Positions 11,085 through 20,222 of a DNA stretch of 64,000 nucleotides are shown here, one piece after another. Numbering within the stretch: position 1 is the first letter of the stretch; each line of letters opens with the position of its first letter. The position numbers and the translations under genes were made by a program. The DNA is from an uncultured Roseburia sp. (GTDB taxonomy: Bacteria; Bacillota_A; Clostridia; Lachnospirales; Lachnospiraceae). A model generated the notes under the pieces. It saw only the letters and a list, made by a program, of their open reading frames with translations, was not told the origin of the DNA and did no database searches. The stretch lies in assembly GCA_900557275.1 (NCBI GenBank), contig USRX01000004.1:79924-143923 (forward strand), given 5' to 3'.

Positions 11085-12581
11085 ATGAAAGAGATTTTGT
11101 ATACAAATACTCGTGATGAGCAGGAGAAAGTAACCGCTTCCCAGGCTATTTTAAATGGTCTTGCAAAAGATGGCGGTCTGTATGTACCAACAGAGATTCC
11201 GGAGCTGGATATTGATCTGGATGTTCTTGCTAAAATGACATATCAGGAAACCGCTTTCGAAGTAATGCGCAGATTCCTTACAGATTTTACAGAAGAAGAG
11301 CTGAAAAACTGTATCAAAAATGCATATGATGAGAAATTTGACACACCGGAGATCGCTCCTTTAGTAGAGGCTGATGGAATTTATTTCCTGGAGCTGTTCC
11401 ATGGTTCTACCATCGCATTCAAAGATATGGCATTATCCATTTTGCCGCATCTTTTGATTACTGCTGCCAGAAAAAATCAGGTAGAGAATGATATTGTGAT
11501 CCTGACGGCAACTTCCGGAGATACCGGAAAAGCAGCATTGGCAGGTTTCGCAGATGTGGAAGGAACCAAGATTATTGTATTTTATCCGAAGCATGGTGTA
11601 AGCCCGATTCAGGAAAAACAGATGGTTACACAGAAGGGCGCCAATACTTTCGTTGTAGGTATTGAAGGAAACTTTGATCAGGCGCAGACCGGAGTTAAGA
11701 AAATGTTCTCTGATCCGGAACTGGCAAAAGAACTTGCAGAAGCAGGATACCAGTTTTCTTCTGCAAACTCTATTAATATCGGACGTCTGGTGCCACAGAT
11801 TGTTTATTATGTATATGCATATGCAAAATTATATGCCGGCGGAGCAATCAAAAAAGGCGAAGCCATCAATGTAACTGTTCCTACCGGTAATTTTGGAAAT
11901 ATTCTTGCTGCTTTTTATGCAAAGAATATGGGGCTGCCGATTGCAAAACTGATCTGTGCATCCAATGAGAACAAAGTCTTGTATGATTTCTTCTCTACAG
12001 GTATTTACGACAAGAACCGTGAGTTTATCCTTACTTCTTCTCCGTCTATGGATATCCTGATTTCCAGCAACCTGGAGCGTCTGATCTACAGAATTTCAGG
12101 AAATGATGCTAAGATCAATAAGACTCTTATGGCAGAGCTTTCCAAAGAGGGCAAATATGGTCTGACTCCTCTTATGAAGGAACAGCTGACTTCTTTCTAT
12201 GGTAATTATGCCAGTGAAAAAGATATGTCTGCAGCGATTTATACCATTTATGAGGATACCGGATATGTACTGGATCCGCATACCGCTGTTGCAGCAGCTG
12301 TTTATAAAAAATATCGGGCAGCGACAAAAGATAAAGCAGTTACAGTCGTAGCATCTACAGCAAGCCCGTTCAAATTTACAAGAAGCGTAATGGATGCCAT
12401 TGACAAAGAAAAATATGATGCAATGTCAGATTTTGAATTGGTAGATGAGCTTTCTAAGATTGCACAGGTAAAAGTTCCGAATGCTATTGAAGAGATCCGT
12501 TCAGCAGAGGTGCTTCACAAAACGGTATGTGAAGTAGAAGATATGCCGAAGACTGTTAAAGGATTTCTTGGCATAAAATAA
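11085..12581 (+). CDS. thrC: Threonine synthase
   Basis: This 498-residue PLP enzyme converts O-phosphohomoserine to threonine. The PLP lysine is K113 in HGSTIAFKDMA; TATSGDTGKAAL and the phosphate loop PTGNFGN follow. The N-terminal segment (YTNTRDEQEKVTASQAI) and the length place it in the long, E. coli/yeast-like class. Its place behind leuCD links threonine, the precursor of isoleucine, with leucine synthesis in one transcript. Confidence 0.93.
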   Translation: MKEILYTNTRDEQEKVTASQAILNGLAKDGGLYVPTEIPELDIDLDVLAKMTYQETAFEVMRRFLTDFTEEELKNCIKNAYDEKFDTPEIAPLVEADGIYFLELFHGSTIAFKDMALSILPHLLITAARKNQVENDIVILTATSGDTGKAALAGFADVEGTKIIVFYPKHGVSPIQEKQMVTQKGANTFVVGIEGNFDQAQTGVKKMFSDPELAKELAEAGYQFSSANSINIGRLVPQIVYYVYAYAKLYAGGAIKKGEAINVTVPTGNFGNILAAFYAKNMGLPIAKLICASNENKVLYDFFSTGIYDKNREFILTSSPSMDILISSNLERLIYRISGNDAKINKTLMAELSKEGKYGLTPLMKEQLTSFYGNYASEKDMSAAIYTIYEDTGYVLDPHTAVAAAVYKKYRAATKDKAVTVVASTASPFKFTRSVMDAIDKEKYDAMSDFELVDELSKIAQVKVPNAIEEIRSAEVLHKTVCEVEDMPKTVKGFLGIK

Positions 12582-12673
12582 ACAGCACATACGATCCGGA
12601 AAGGATTTTTAGTTGGAAGATGGAAGTCCTGGATTTCACGATATGGTATCTTAAGACGGACAGATCGGACCTT

Positions 12674-12706
12674 CCCATCAGCAGTGTATCTGTTGGTGGG
12701 ATTTTT
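12674..12706 (+). terminator. Terminator after thrC, or leuA attenuator
   Basis: CCCATCAGCAG pairs along all 11 bases with CTGTTGGTGGG around a 5-base loop, followed by ATTTTT. The upstream segment GATGGAAGTCC could pair with GGACCTTCCCATC and break the stem, so attenuation is possible but unproven. Confidence 0.6.
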
Positions 12707-12906
12707 CTGGTTATATATGGTAATAAGTTTACAAAAAATGGATTATTACGGAAGAAAAGATATACCATAAGCCAGAAATTTCAGACCAGATGGAATGTGT
12801 GAGAGGTATCATGTTTTCAACCAATATGGAGTTCTGTTTCACAAATTTTGCATATGGGTATTGCGAAAATGATAATAAAATAACAAATATTAAAATATAT
12901 CAATAA

Positions 12907-12928
12907 AAATGATTAAATTTAATCATTT
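12907..12928. promoter_or_regulatory. Perfect 22-bp palindrome upstream of leuA, candidate operator
   Basis: The left arm AAATGATTAAA is mirrored exactly by TTTAATCATTT. It ends at the probable -35 region, about 62 bp before the leuA ATG. A dimeric regulator could bind here. The DNA-binding tail of LeuA itself is one candidate. Confidence 0.5.
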
Positions 12929-12990
12929 ATTTCGGGGTAATTCTATGTTAAGATAGCATCATTGTTAGAAGAGAGAGGAATGAATGATAC

Positions 12991-14982
12991 ATGAAGAACT
13001 GTGATAAATACCAGCGCGCATATTTTATGCCGCCGGAATGTACATATGACTGGGTAAAAAAAGAATATATTACTGAGACTCCAATCTGGTGCAGCGTGGA
13101 TCTGCGAGACGGTAATCAGGCACTGATTGAGCCAATGAGTCTGGATGAAAAACTTGAATTTTTCCAGACTTTAGTAGACATTGGATTTAAAGAGATTGAA
13201 GTTGGCTTTCCGGCTGCTTCTGAAACAGAATATAACTTTCTGCGTACATTGATCGAGCGGGATATGATCCCGGATGATGTGACTGTACAGGTACTGACAC
13301 AGGCAAGAGAACATATTATCCGTAAGACTTTTGAAGCAGTACAGGGTGCCCCTCATGCAGTGATCCATCTGTATAATTCCACATCTGTAGCACAGCGTGA
13401 GCAGGTGTTTAAAAAAGATAAAGAGCAGATCAAAAAAATCGCTGTAGATGGCGCTATCCTTTTACGTGATCTGGCAGAAGAGACTGATGGAAACTTCTCT
13501 TTCCAGTACAGCCCGGAGAGTTTTTCCGGTACGGAAGTTGATTATGCTGTAGATGTATGTAATGCTGTTCTGGATGTATGGCAGCCAAAGAAAGAAAATA
13601 AAGTCATCATTAATATTCCGACAACGGTAGAACTGGCAATGCCACATGTGGTAGCAACTCAGGTAGAGTATGTCAGCAAACATCTGAAATACAGAGATGC
13701 GGTAACTTTATGTCTGCATCCGCATAATGACCGTGGAACAGGCGTCAGCGTGGCAGAACTTGGTGTACTTGCCGGAGCGGACCGTATTGAAGGTACCTTG
13801 TTTGGAAACGGAGAACGTACCGGTAACGTAGATATCGTGACACTGGCGATGAACATGTATACCCATGGCGTAGATCCAAAACTGGATTTCTCCAATATTC
13901 CGAAGATCCGTGAGATGTATGAGCGTTGTACCAGAATGCATGTATATGAGCGTCAGCCATATTCCGGAGATCTTGTATTTACTGCATTTTCCGGTTCTCA
14001 TCAGGATGCTATCGCAAAAGGCATGGATTTCCGAAAAGAGAGAAACGAAAAGATCTGGAGTGTTCCGTATCTGCCAATTGATCCGGTGGATGTGGGACGT
14101 ACTTACGAAGCAGATGTTATTCGCATCAACAGTCAGTCCGGTAAAGGCGGTGTTGGATATATTCTGAAACAGAATTTCGGCATTTCACTGCCAGAGAAAA
14201 TGCGTGAAGATGTCGGATATACGGTCAAAGCCGTATCTGATCATGAGCACAAAGAACTTTCACCGCAGCTCGTATATGAGCTCTTTGAAGATAAATATAT
14301 TAACAAACAGCCATATTTCCAGATTGAGGAGTGTCACTTTAAACAGGTGGACGGCATTATGGCAGAGGCAACCATCAACCATGGAGGAAAATCTACCATC
14401 GTAAATGCGATTGGAAATGGTCGTCTGGATGCAGTGAGCAATGTGCTGAAACAGTATTTTGGCATCAGTTACGAGCTGTCCGTATACGAAGAACATGCTA
14501 TGTCTAAAGGTTCCTCTTCAAAGGCGATGGCGTATGTTGGTATCCGTTGTCAGGGCGCTATGTATTGGGGCGTTGGCACCGACGATGATATCATCAAAGC
14601 TTCTGTACATGCACTTGTAGTTGCAGTCAACCAGTTGGATGCTGTAAAAAGCGATACCGATGCAACAGATGAACGTATGATGGAGATCATGAATTTTATT
14701 CAGACGAATTATCTGACAGTTACACTGGAAGAGTTGGCTGAAAAGTTCCATCTGACAGAGCCATATCTGTCTAAATATATCAAAGAGAAATCCGGTAAGA
14801 CATTCGGAGAGAACCTTCAGAATATCCGGATGAAACGGGCAAAGAGCCTTCTGAAAAATTCCGGTATGACAGTGGAAAACATTGCATATGCAGTAGGTTA
14901 TCAGAATGTAGAGCACTTTAACCGTACCTTTAAGAAGAAATTTGAAATGACGCCGATTCAGTATCGAAACAGTAAAAATTAA
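12991..14982 (+). CDS. leuA: 2-isopropylmalate synthase fused to an AraC-type DNA-binding domain
   Basis: This 663-residue protein has two parts. Residues 1 to about 555 form a complete 2-isopropylmalate synthase of the LeuA2 type: [13 protein letters not shown] at the active site, metal histidines H243 and H245 in [10 protein letters not shown], and the C-terminal leucine-sensing LeuA dimer domain ([13 protein letters not shown] and following, about 445-555). From about residue 561 to the end is an AraC/XylS DNA-binding domain with two helix-turn-helix units ([19 protein letters not shown] and [19 protein letters not shown]). The frame is open throughout with no stop or weak junction. The enzyme commits 2-oxoisovalerate to leucine. 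The fusion suggests a leucine-sensing enzyme that also acts as a regulator (inference). Confidence 0.93.
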   Translation: MKNCDKYQRAYFMPPECTYDWVKKEYITETPIWCSVDLRDGNQALIEPMSLDEKLEFFQTLVDIGFKEIEVGFPAASETEYNFLRTLIERDMIPDDVTVQVLTQAREHIIRKTFEAVQGAPHAVIHLYNSTSVAQREQVFKKDKEQIKKIAVDGAILLRDLAEETDGNFSFQYSPESFSGTEVDYAVDVCNAVLDVWQPKKENKVIINIPTTVELAMPHVVATQVEYVSKHLKYRDAVTLCLHPHNDRGTGVSVAELGVLAGADRIEGTLFGNGERTGNVDIVTLAMNMYTHGVDPKLDFSNIPKIREMYERCTRMHVYERQPYSGDLVFTAFSGSHQDAIAKGMDFRKERNEKIWSVPYLPIDPVDVGRTYEADVIRINSQSGKGGVGYILKQNFGISLPEKMREDVGYTVKAVSDHEHKELSPQLVYELFEDKYINKQPYFQIEECHFKQVDGIMAEATINHGGKSTIVNAIGNGRLDAVSNVLKQYFGISYELSVYEEHAMSKGSSSKAMAYVGIRCQGAMYWGVGTDDDIIKASVHALVVAVNQLDAVKSDTDATDERMMEIMNFIQTNYLTVTLEELAEKFHLTEPYLSKYIKEKSGKTFGENLQNIRMKRAKSLLKNSGMTVENIAYAVGYQNVEHFNRTFKKKFEMTPIQYRNSKN

Positions 14983-14997
14983 TTAATCATATATAAT

Positions 14998-15058
14998 AAA
15001 AAATCCTGTCTTTTTGTTTTTATTATGAGCAGTAAACAAAGAGACAGGATTTTTATTT
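14998..15058 (+). terminator. Strong terminator after leuA
   Basis: AAAATCCTGTCTTTTTGTTT pairs with AAACAAAGAGACAGGATTTT, giving a long stem and a U-rich tail. The A-rich 5' side could also serve the opposite strand. Confidence 0.8.
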
Positions 15059-15124
15059 AAAAAGAGAAAGATAATCAGGGCAATAGAAATAGTAGTTAAA
15101 AGGTATTTCTATATATTGTTGTAA

Positions 15125-15352
15125 AATCAGAGCCTTGAAAATTTGAAAACGATTCTTGAAAGTTGCGGGTCTGATGTGGATCATGTGGTAAAAACAACAA
15201 TTTTTATTGATAATATGGCGGATTTTGGAAAAGTAAATGAGATTTACGCACAGTATTTTCATAATGAAGTTCCAGCGAGATCCTGCGTGGCAGTAGAACA
15301 GCTTCCCAAAGCAGCACTGGTTGAAGTTGAGGCAATTGCTGTGGAAAAATAA
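15125..15352 (+). pseudogene. RidA/YjgF family, C-terminal remnant
   Basis: The reading frame encodes the C-terminal half of a RidA (2-aminoacrylate/imine deaminase) protein: SLENLKTILESCG, VVKTTIFIDNMADF, then VPARSCVAVEQLPK with the conserved Arg and the end motif VEVEAIA. RidA is normally about 125 residues. Here family similarity begins at about 15128 and an in-frame TAA lies at 15122-15124, so the N-terminal half with the SPAI-type motif is missing. There is no ribosome site. A TTG at 15143 could start only a 69-residue fragment. It looks like a deletion remnant behind the leuA terminator. RidA normally guards PLP enzymes and branched-chain synthesis. Confidence 0.75.
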
Positions 15353-15492
15353 TCAGATTATGCATGGGTAGGTAATACATGAAAGATACCGTCGGATAAA
15401 AACTGTATTGTATCTGCTTTGCTATTTTGATAAATTTATATTACAATATATTTTTAAATGTAAAAAGCGATATTTTACAGGAGGACGGTTAA

Positions 15493-16092
15493 ATGAGAGA
15501 AAAACAGTTATCTGTTTCAGATACGGAAGAAAAAATACTAACAGCTGCATTGAAAGTTATAAATAGAGAGACCATCAGTGGAACAAGGATACATCTTATC
15601 GCAAAAGAGGCAGATGTAGCGCAGTCAAATGTACATTATTATTACAAGACAAAACAGGATCTGATGGATAGTTTGCAGGAACGGGTTCTTGAAGAATGTT
15701 ATGACATAAGAAGAAGCAATGTTGGAGATGAGACATTGGAAGGACAGCTCCATACATTTTTTGAACAGAAAAAGCATCTGATCCTGAAAAAAAGAAATTA
15801 TGATTTTGCGGAGTTGAATTTTATCATTCAGTCTAAACTGGATGTGACAATGAAAAACAGGTTTCAGAAAGCTTATGAAGAATGGCGGGATGATATTCGG
15901 GAAATTATTATTCGATTTTATCCAATGATTTCAGAAGAGGATAAAGAGCAAATTCCATATGTGATCGTATCGATGTTAGAGGGGGCATCGTTGCAGGTAC
16001 TGATTGATGCAGATGATTTTAATGCAGATATGTATTTTGGACATGCAGAAAAAATGGCATTAACATATATTTATAATGCAGGTAAAAAATAA
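15493..16092 (+). CDS. TetR/AcrR family transcriptional regulator
   Basis: This 199-residue regulator has an N-terminal TetR helix-turn-helix (TRIHLIAKEADVAQSNVHYYY, about residues 36-56) and a C-terminal ligand/dimer part without recognised motifs. CAGGAGGAC precedes the ATG. No obvious target gene is adjacent: the upstream RidA gene is broken and the downstream deoC gene is 400 bp away. It may control itself or a distant gene. Confidence 0.85.
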   Translation: MREKQLSVSDTEEKILTAALKVINRETISGTRIHLIAKEADVAQSNVHYYYKTKQDLMDSLQERVLEECYDIRRSNVGDETLEGQLHTFFEQKKHLILKKRNYDFAELNFIIQSKLDVTMKNRFQKAYEEWRDDIREIIIRFYPMISEEDKEQIPYVIVSMLEGASLQVLIDADDFNADMYFGHAEKMALTYIYNAGKK

Positions 16093-16498
16093 AATGTATG
16101 TTATGTATCTGCTGATATAAAAATTTTGGAGATGAATTATTGAAAAGAGGGCATAGATGAAAAGGGGAAGCAACAGACTGTATATGTGACAGACGAAAGG
16201 GGAATGAACATCACAGAATAAATGATATGATTTGGAATCCTGTTTTTACAAAATAACGAAAAATTCGGTTGTTTTGTGAAGGCAGGATTTTTGTTTTTTG
16301 ATCGGGTAGATTTTTTGATCAAAATAAGATATGATACAGTTGTTATGTATGAGAAAATATGTGTTGCGGGACGTTGGATATATAATGTTTTCCTGATTAT
16401 GTGATTTTTAGAACTTTATTAGGATAAGCATAGAAGTAAGGCAGGCAGAATACCTGTATCTGAGAGAATCGGAAGAAAGTCTGGAGGCATAAGCAGAA
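16093..16498 (+). other. 406-bp intergenic region with a terminator
   Basis: It contains a good terminator hairpin at about 16236-16300: AATCCTG...CAGGATT outside, ACAAAATAAC/GTTGTTTTGT inside, then TTTTTGTTTTTTG. Ahead of it is a short open stretch ending in MNITE that could be a gene remnant. No supported gene. Confidence 0.5.
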
Positions 16499-17140
16499 AT
16501 GAAAAAAGAAGAATTATATCAGTATGTAGATCATACAGCCCTGAAGGCATTTACTACATGGAAGGAGATAAAAAAACTCTGTGAGGAAGCATTGCAGTAT
16601 CAGATGGCATCCGTATGTATTCCAAGCTGTTATGTGGCACGGGTTCATGAGGCATATCCGAAACTGAAGATCTGCACTGTTGTGGGATTCCCGCTGGGGA
16701 ATGCCAATACAGCAGCCAAACTTGCAGAAACAGAAGCTGCATTACAGGACGGTGCACAGGAGATTGATATGGTCATCAATGTGTGCGATGTAAAAAATGG
16801 AGAGTATGAGAAGGTAACGGCGGAGATTCGTGCTTTAAAACAGGTGTGCAAAGACCACATTTTAAAAGTCATTATCGAGACATGTTATCTGACAGAAGCA
16901 GAGAAAATTGCCATGTGCCATTGTGTGACAGAGGCAGGTGCAGATTTTATTAAAACATCTACCGGATTCGGAACGGGCGGAGCAACTTTGGAAGATGTTA
17001 AACTCATGCGCAAGTATGTAGGAAATAATGTGAAGATTAAAGCTGCCGGCGGCATCCGGACAAAAGAAGATATGGAGGCATTTCTGAAAGCCGGGGCAGA
17101 TCGAATCGGGACCAGTGGCGCTATTGCAATGCTGGGATAA
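16499..17140 (+). CDS. deoC: Deoxyribose-phosphate aldolase
   Basis: This 213-residue class I aldolase cleaves 2-deoxyribose-5-phosphate to glyceraldehyde-3-phosphate and acetaldehyde in deoxynucleoside salvage. The Schiff-base lysine is in DFIKTSTGFG, with EIDMVINV and KAAGGIRT as supporting motifs. It ends IGTSGAIAMLG, as usual. It lies 223 bp before cdd, which fits a nucleoside-catabolic cluster, though the genes could have separate promoters. The ribosome site (TGGAGG) is 11 bases from ATG. Confidence 0.93.
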   Translation: MKKEELYQYVDHTALKAFTTWKEIKKLCEEALQYQMASVCIPSCYVARVHEAYPKLKICTVVGFPLGNANTAAKLAETEAALQDGAQEIDMVINVCDVKNGEYEKVTAEIRALKQVCKDHILKVIIETCYLTEAEKIAMCHCVTEAGADFIKTSTGFGTGGATLEDVKLMRKYVGNNVKIKAAGGIRTKEDMEAFLKAGADRIGTSGAIAMLG

Positions 17141-17363
17141 TAAAACGGATCTTATTTTGTAATCTGTGATGGATACGTAGATGCCACAGTAATGAATAGA
17201 ATAATATATCTTTTTTCGTGATTGTAAAAATATAATATTCAAAGACAAATATTTTGATAAGATTTTAACAATAGAAAAAGATGTCAAGAATATCTTTTAT
17301 TAAAATACTGAAAAATAATAACAAATACTACGCCAAAATAAGGCGAAATAAGGATTTTAATTT

Positions 17364-17777
17364 ATGGTGGAATATGATACACTAGTGAAAGCAGCGTTGA
17401 CTGCAAGAAAAAATGCATATGCTCCTTATTCAAAATTTCGTGTAGGAGCAGCATTGCTTGGCACAGATGGCCGTGTTTATACCGGCTGTAATATTGAAAA
17501 TGCAGCGTATTCGCCCACAAACTGTGCGGAACGGACCGCCATATTTAAAGCTGTGTCGGAAGGGTGCAGAGGATTTCAGGCAATTGCCATCGCCAGTGAT
17601 GCGCAACAGCCGACAGCGCCCTGTGGTGTTTGTCGACAGGTACTGGCTGAATTTTGTTCCCCGGATTTTGTGGTGCTTATGAGTGACCGGGATGGTAGAT
17701 ATGACAAAAAAACATTGGGAGACTTATTGCCGGAAGCATTTGGCTCCAGCTTTTTATCAACAGGTACAGATTTGTAA
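17364..17777 (+). CDS. cdd: Cytidine deaminase
   Basis: This 137-residue enzyme deaminates cytidine and deoxycytidine to uridine forms. The zinc site is complete: C54 and catalytic E56 in NCAERTA, then C87 and C90 in PCGVCRQ. Substrate motif FRVGAALLG and CNIENAAYSPT are present. The size is typical of the homotetrameric form. A small hairpin (TTTCTGCC/GGCAGAGA, about 17844-17863) lies downstream. It groups functionally with deoC. Confidence 0.93.
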   Translation: MVEYDTLVKAALTARKNAYAPYSKFRVGAALLGTDGRVYTGCNIENAAYSPTNCAERTAIFKAVSEGCRGFQAIAIASDAQQPTAPCGVCRQVLAEFCSPDFVVLMSDRDGRYDKKTLGDLLPEAFGSSFLSTGTDL

Positions 17778-17944
17778 GTGCTGATATAGCATATCTGGAC
17801 TTACGGCAATGGAATGATAGAAGATGTTGCATTTTAAATAATGATTTCTGCCATTGAGGCAGAGATTGTTATTGAACAAAGAGTACATGCAGAAGGGATT
17901 TCTGTTTTGTATAGATAGATGAGATGAGTACAGGAGGTAACTGA

Positions 17945-19624
17945 ATGGCTACAAGAGCGAACTACAAAAGAAGTGAGATCGGACCGGGAAAGGTTGGTTT
18001 CTCCAGAACACGTTCTATTATTGAGGCAGCATTTTATGGAAATAATGTGGTAAAAGTAAACACATTAAAAGAGGCATATAAACTTGCAAAAGATTCACCG
18101 GGAACGATTGTTACCGATATGCCGGTATATCGTGGTGAGGAATTTGGTCTTGATTCAGATGCAAAAGTTCTTTTATTTAATGACGGTTCCATTACCGGAC
18201 GTTATGCGCCGGCAAGAAGAATCGCAGGCGAGCCAGGTGTTCAGTGTGACAAACTGGACAAGATCGTAATGGATGCAGTTTACGATACCAGATGGGAAAC
18301 ATTGTATCATGCAGAGGTTTGCATCGGACTTGATACTGAATTTATGGTAAAAGCGCATCTTCTGATTCCGGAAGGCGAAGAGAATATTTTGTATTCCTGG
18401 ATGTTAAACTTCCAGTATATGAATGAAAAATACGTAAAAATGTACAAAGAGTCAAAACTGTACGAGAACGAATCAGATATCTATATCTTCTCTGATCCGC
18501 AGTGGCGTGGTACAGATCAGACAGATATCTCTGATCCGAACTGTCTGTGCTATTTCAACACAGACACAAACTGTGCAGCAATCCTTGGCATGCGTTATTT
18601 TGGCGAACATAAAAAAGGCACTCTGACACTGGCATGGGCTATCGCAAACAGAAATGGTTATGCATCCTGCCATGGTGGTCAGAAAGAATATACACTGGAA
18701 GATGGCAGCAAGTATGTGGCGGCTGTATTTGGTCTGTCTGGATCTGGTAAATCCACACTGACTCATGCAAAACATAATGGCAAATATCCGTCCATTAAAG
18801 TTCTTCATGATGATGCGTTTGTCATCAATGCACAGACATGTTCTTCCATCGCATTAGAGCCGACTTATTTTGACAAGACAGCAGATTATCCGACAGATTG
18901 TGAGGACAACAAATTCCTGCTGACAGCACAGAACTGCTCTGCTACTCTGGATGAGGACGGAAAAGTCGTTCTTGTAACAGAAGATGTAAGAAATGGCAAC
19001 GGTCGTGCCATCAAATCCAAACTGTGGTCTCCAAACCGTGTGGATAAGATCGACAGCCCGGTAAATGCAATCTTCTGGATCATGAAAGATCCTACCATCC
19101 CGCCAGTAGTTAAATTAAAAGGTTCTTCTCTGGCATCTGTAATGGGTGCAACACTGGCAACAAAGAGAAGTACTGCAGAGCGTCTGAAAGAGGGTGTAGA
19201 CCCGAATGCGTTGGTTGTAGAGCCGTATGCAAATCCGTTCCGCACATATCCGTTGGTAAATGATTATAATAAATTCAAGACACTGGTTGAGAGCAAACAT
19301 GTAGACTGCTACATCATCAATACTGGAGAATTTATGGGCAAAAAGGTACAGCCGAAAGATACTCTGGGAATTCTTGAAACGATCGTAGAAGGAAAAGCGG
19401 AATTCAAACAGTGGGGACCGTTTTCTGATATCGAGATCTTTGAGTGGGAAGGATTTGTCCCGGATCTGAAAGATGAAGAGTATGTTGCTCAGCTGAAAGC
19501 CCGTATGCAGGACAGACTGAATTATGTTAATGGCCTGGATACTGCAAAAGGTGGCTTCAATAAACTTCCGAAAGATGCAGCAGCAGCGATTGTGAAAGTA
19601 GTAGATGAGGCAAATACTCTGTAA
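17945..19624 (+). CDS. pckA: Phosphoenolpyruvate carboxykinase (ATP)
   Basis: This 559-residue enzyme interconverts oxaloacetate plus ATP with PEP, CO2 and ADP. In gut anaerobes it often runs toward oxaloacetate and energy gain. The kinase P-loop is GLSGSGKST (263-271), followed by the metal-binding VLHDDAFVI (D289, D290). It is slightly longer than the E. coli enzyme (540). A GGAGG site lies at ideal distance from ATG. It appears monocistronic. Confidence 0.93.
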   Translation: MATRANYKRSEIGPGKVGFSRTRSIIEAAFYGNNVVKVNTLKEAYKLAKDSPGTIVTDMPVYRGEEFGLDSDAKVLLFNDGSITGRYAPARRIAGEPGVQCDKLDKIVMDAVYDTRWETLYHAEVCIGLDTEFMVKAHLLIPEGEENILYSWMLNFQYMNEKYVKMYKESKLYENESDIYIFSDPQWRGTDQTDISDPNCLCYFNTDTNCAAILGMRYFGEHKKGTLTLAWAIANRNGYASCHGGQKEYTLEDGSKYVAAVFGLSGSGKSTLTHAKHNGKYPSIKVLHDDAFVINAQTCSSIALEPTYFDKTADYPTDCEDNKFLLTAQNCSATLDEDGKVVLVTEDVRNGNGRAIKSKLWSPNRVDKIDSPVNAIFWIMKDPTIPPVVKLKGSSLASVMGATLATKRSTAERLKEGVDPNALVVEPYANPFRTYPLVNDYNKFKTLVESKHVDCYIINTGEFMGKKVQPKDTLGILETIVEGKAEFKQWGPFSDIEIFEWEGFVPDLKDEEYVAQLKARMQDRLNYVNGLDTAKGGFNKLPKDAAAAIVKVVDEANTL

Positions 19625-19779
19625 GAGACAGGAACACAAGATTAATAATGGTATACGAAAGAAATGACTGGAGAGAAGTAACCCGATAGATGATAAGGTG
19701 TCTGTAGAAGCAGTACATGCAAGACATTATATTGGTAAAATTTAAGCGAAAATTTCCAGAAATTTATAAGAATTATCTG

Positions 19780-19808
19780 TTGAGATTTTGCAGATATTAG
19801 AGTATACT
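19780..19808 (+). promoter_or_regulatory. Strong promoter of the 6S RNA
   Basis: TTGAGA, a 17-bp spacer and TATACT, placed so that transcription starts about 10-15 bases before the closing stem of the RNA. Confidence 0.65.
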
Positions 19809-19822
19809 GATAATGGTCAAGG

Positions 19823-20010
19823 AAATATGGCTGGGGTGTTCGATAAAACTGCTATTTTGAACCTACATTTACGTTTATGGGATTCTTAGATCGCAGTAAC
19901 AATATGTCAGGCCGTCATTACGCAGCGGAAGACAGACAATACTGTTGCGGATACCCACCTAGCTCTGGCTAGGCGTCAAAATTGCAGGGAACGGCATTCT
20001 GGCTGTATTT
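19823..20010 (+). ncRNA. ssrS: 6S RNA
   Basis: The 188-base segment has the 6S layout. A 16-pair closing stem joins AAATATGGCTGGGGTG to CATTCTGGCTGTATTT with only canonical and G-U pairs. Inside are TGTTCGATAA...TTTGAACCT and a distal CCACCTAGCTC/GGCTAGG arm. There is no ORF, and a strong promoter lies just upstream. 6S RNA binds sigma-A RNA polymerase and represses promoters in stationary phase. The identification rests on my memory of clostridial 6S sequences and on the fold. A covariance search with the Rfam 6S model would decide. Confidence 0.68.
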
Positions 20011-20021
20011 ACTTTCTTAAC

Positions 20022-20125
20022 AAAAGATAAATTGTTAAGATACAAAAGATATGACCAAAGATAAAATATTAATGTACAAAAGATTACAATACAAAAGATA
20101 AAATATTCAGTTGTAAGATACGAAA
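20022..20125 (+). repeat. AT-rich tract with repeated ACAAAAGAT motif
   Basis: The motif (T)ACAAAAGAT(A) recurs about five times with small changes between the 6S RNA and the next terminator, partly followed by AAATATT. Spacing is irregular, so it may be simple-sequence drift rather than binding sites. Confidence 0.4.
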
Positions 20126-20128
20126 GAG

Positions 20129-20155
20129 AGAAGCTGTCGGGAGACAGCTTCTTTT
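20129..20155 (+). terminator. Rho-independent terminator
   Basis: GAAGCTGTC, loop GGGA, GACAGCTTC, then TTTT. It closes the transcript upstream of the SpoIID-like gene, possibly a long 6S precursor. Confidence 0.7.
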
Positions 20156-20222
20156 AACGTTGTGGATAAAGTCAAGTGAAACAAAAACATGATAAAAACA
20201 GATAGAGGGGAAGAAAGAATAT

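Larger units (their letters stand above)
12582..12990 (+). other. 409-bp leader region of leuA
   Basis: This gap holds a terminator hairpin (12674-12706), a possible competing stem (12619-12629 with 12667-12679), a 22-bp palindrome (12907-12928) and a weak promoter (TTTATT at about 12926, 17 bp, TAAGAT at 12949). A 60-codon ORF at 12620 has no ribosome site and no clustered Leu codons, so I do not call it a leader peptide. Confidence 0.45.

Noticed and set aside
12620..12802. Possible leader peptide before leuA
   Set aside because: No Leu cluster and no ribosome site; it also crosses the terminator hairpin.
20022..20125. CRISPR-like array
   Set aside because: The repeated unit is about 10 bp, irregular and AT-rich, without spacers of constant length.
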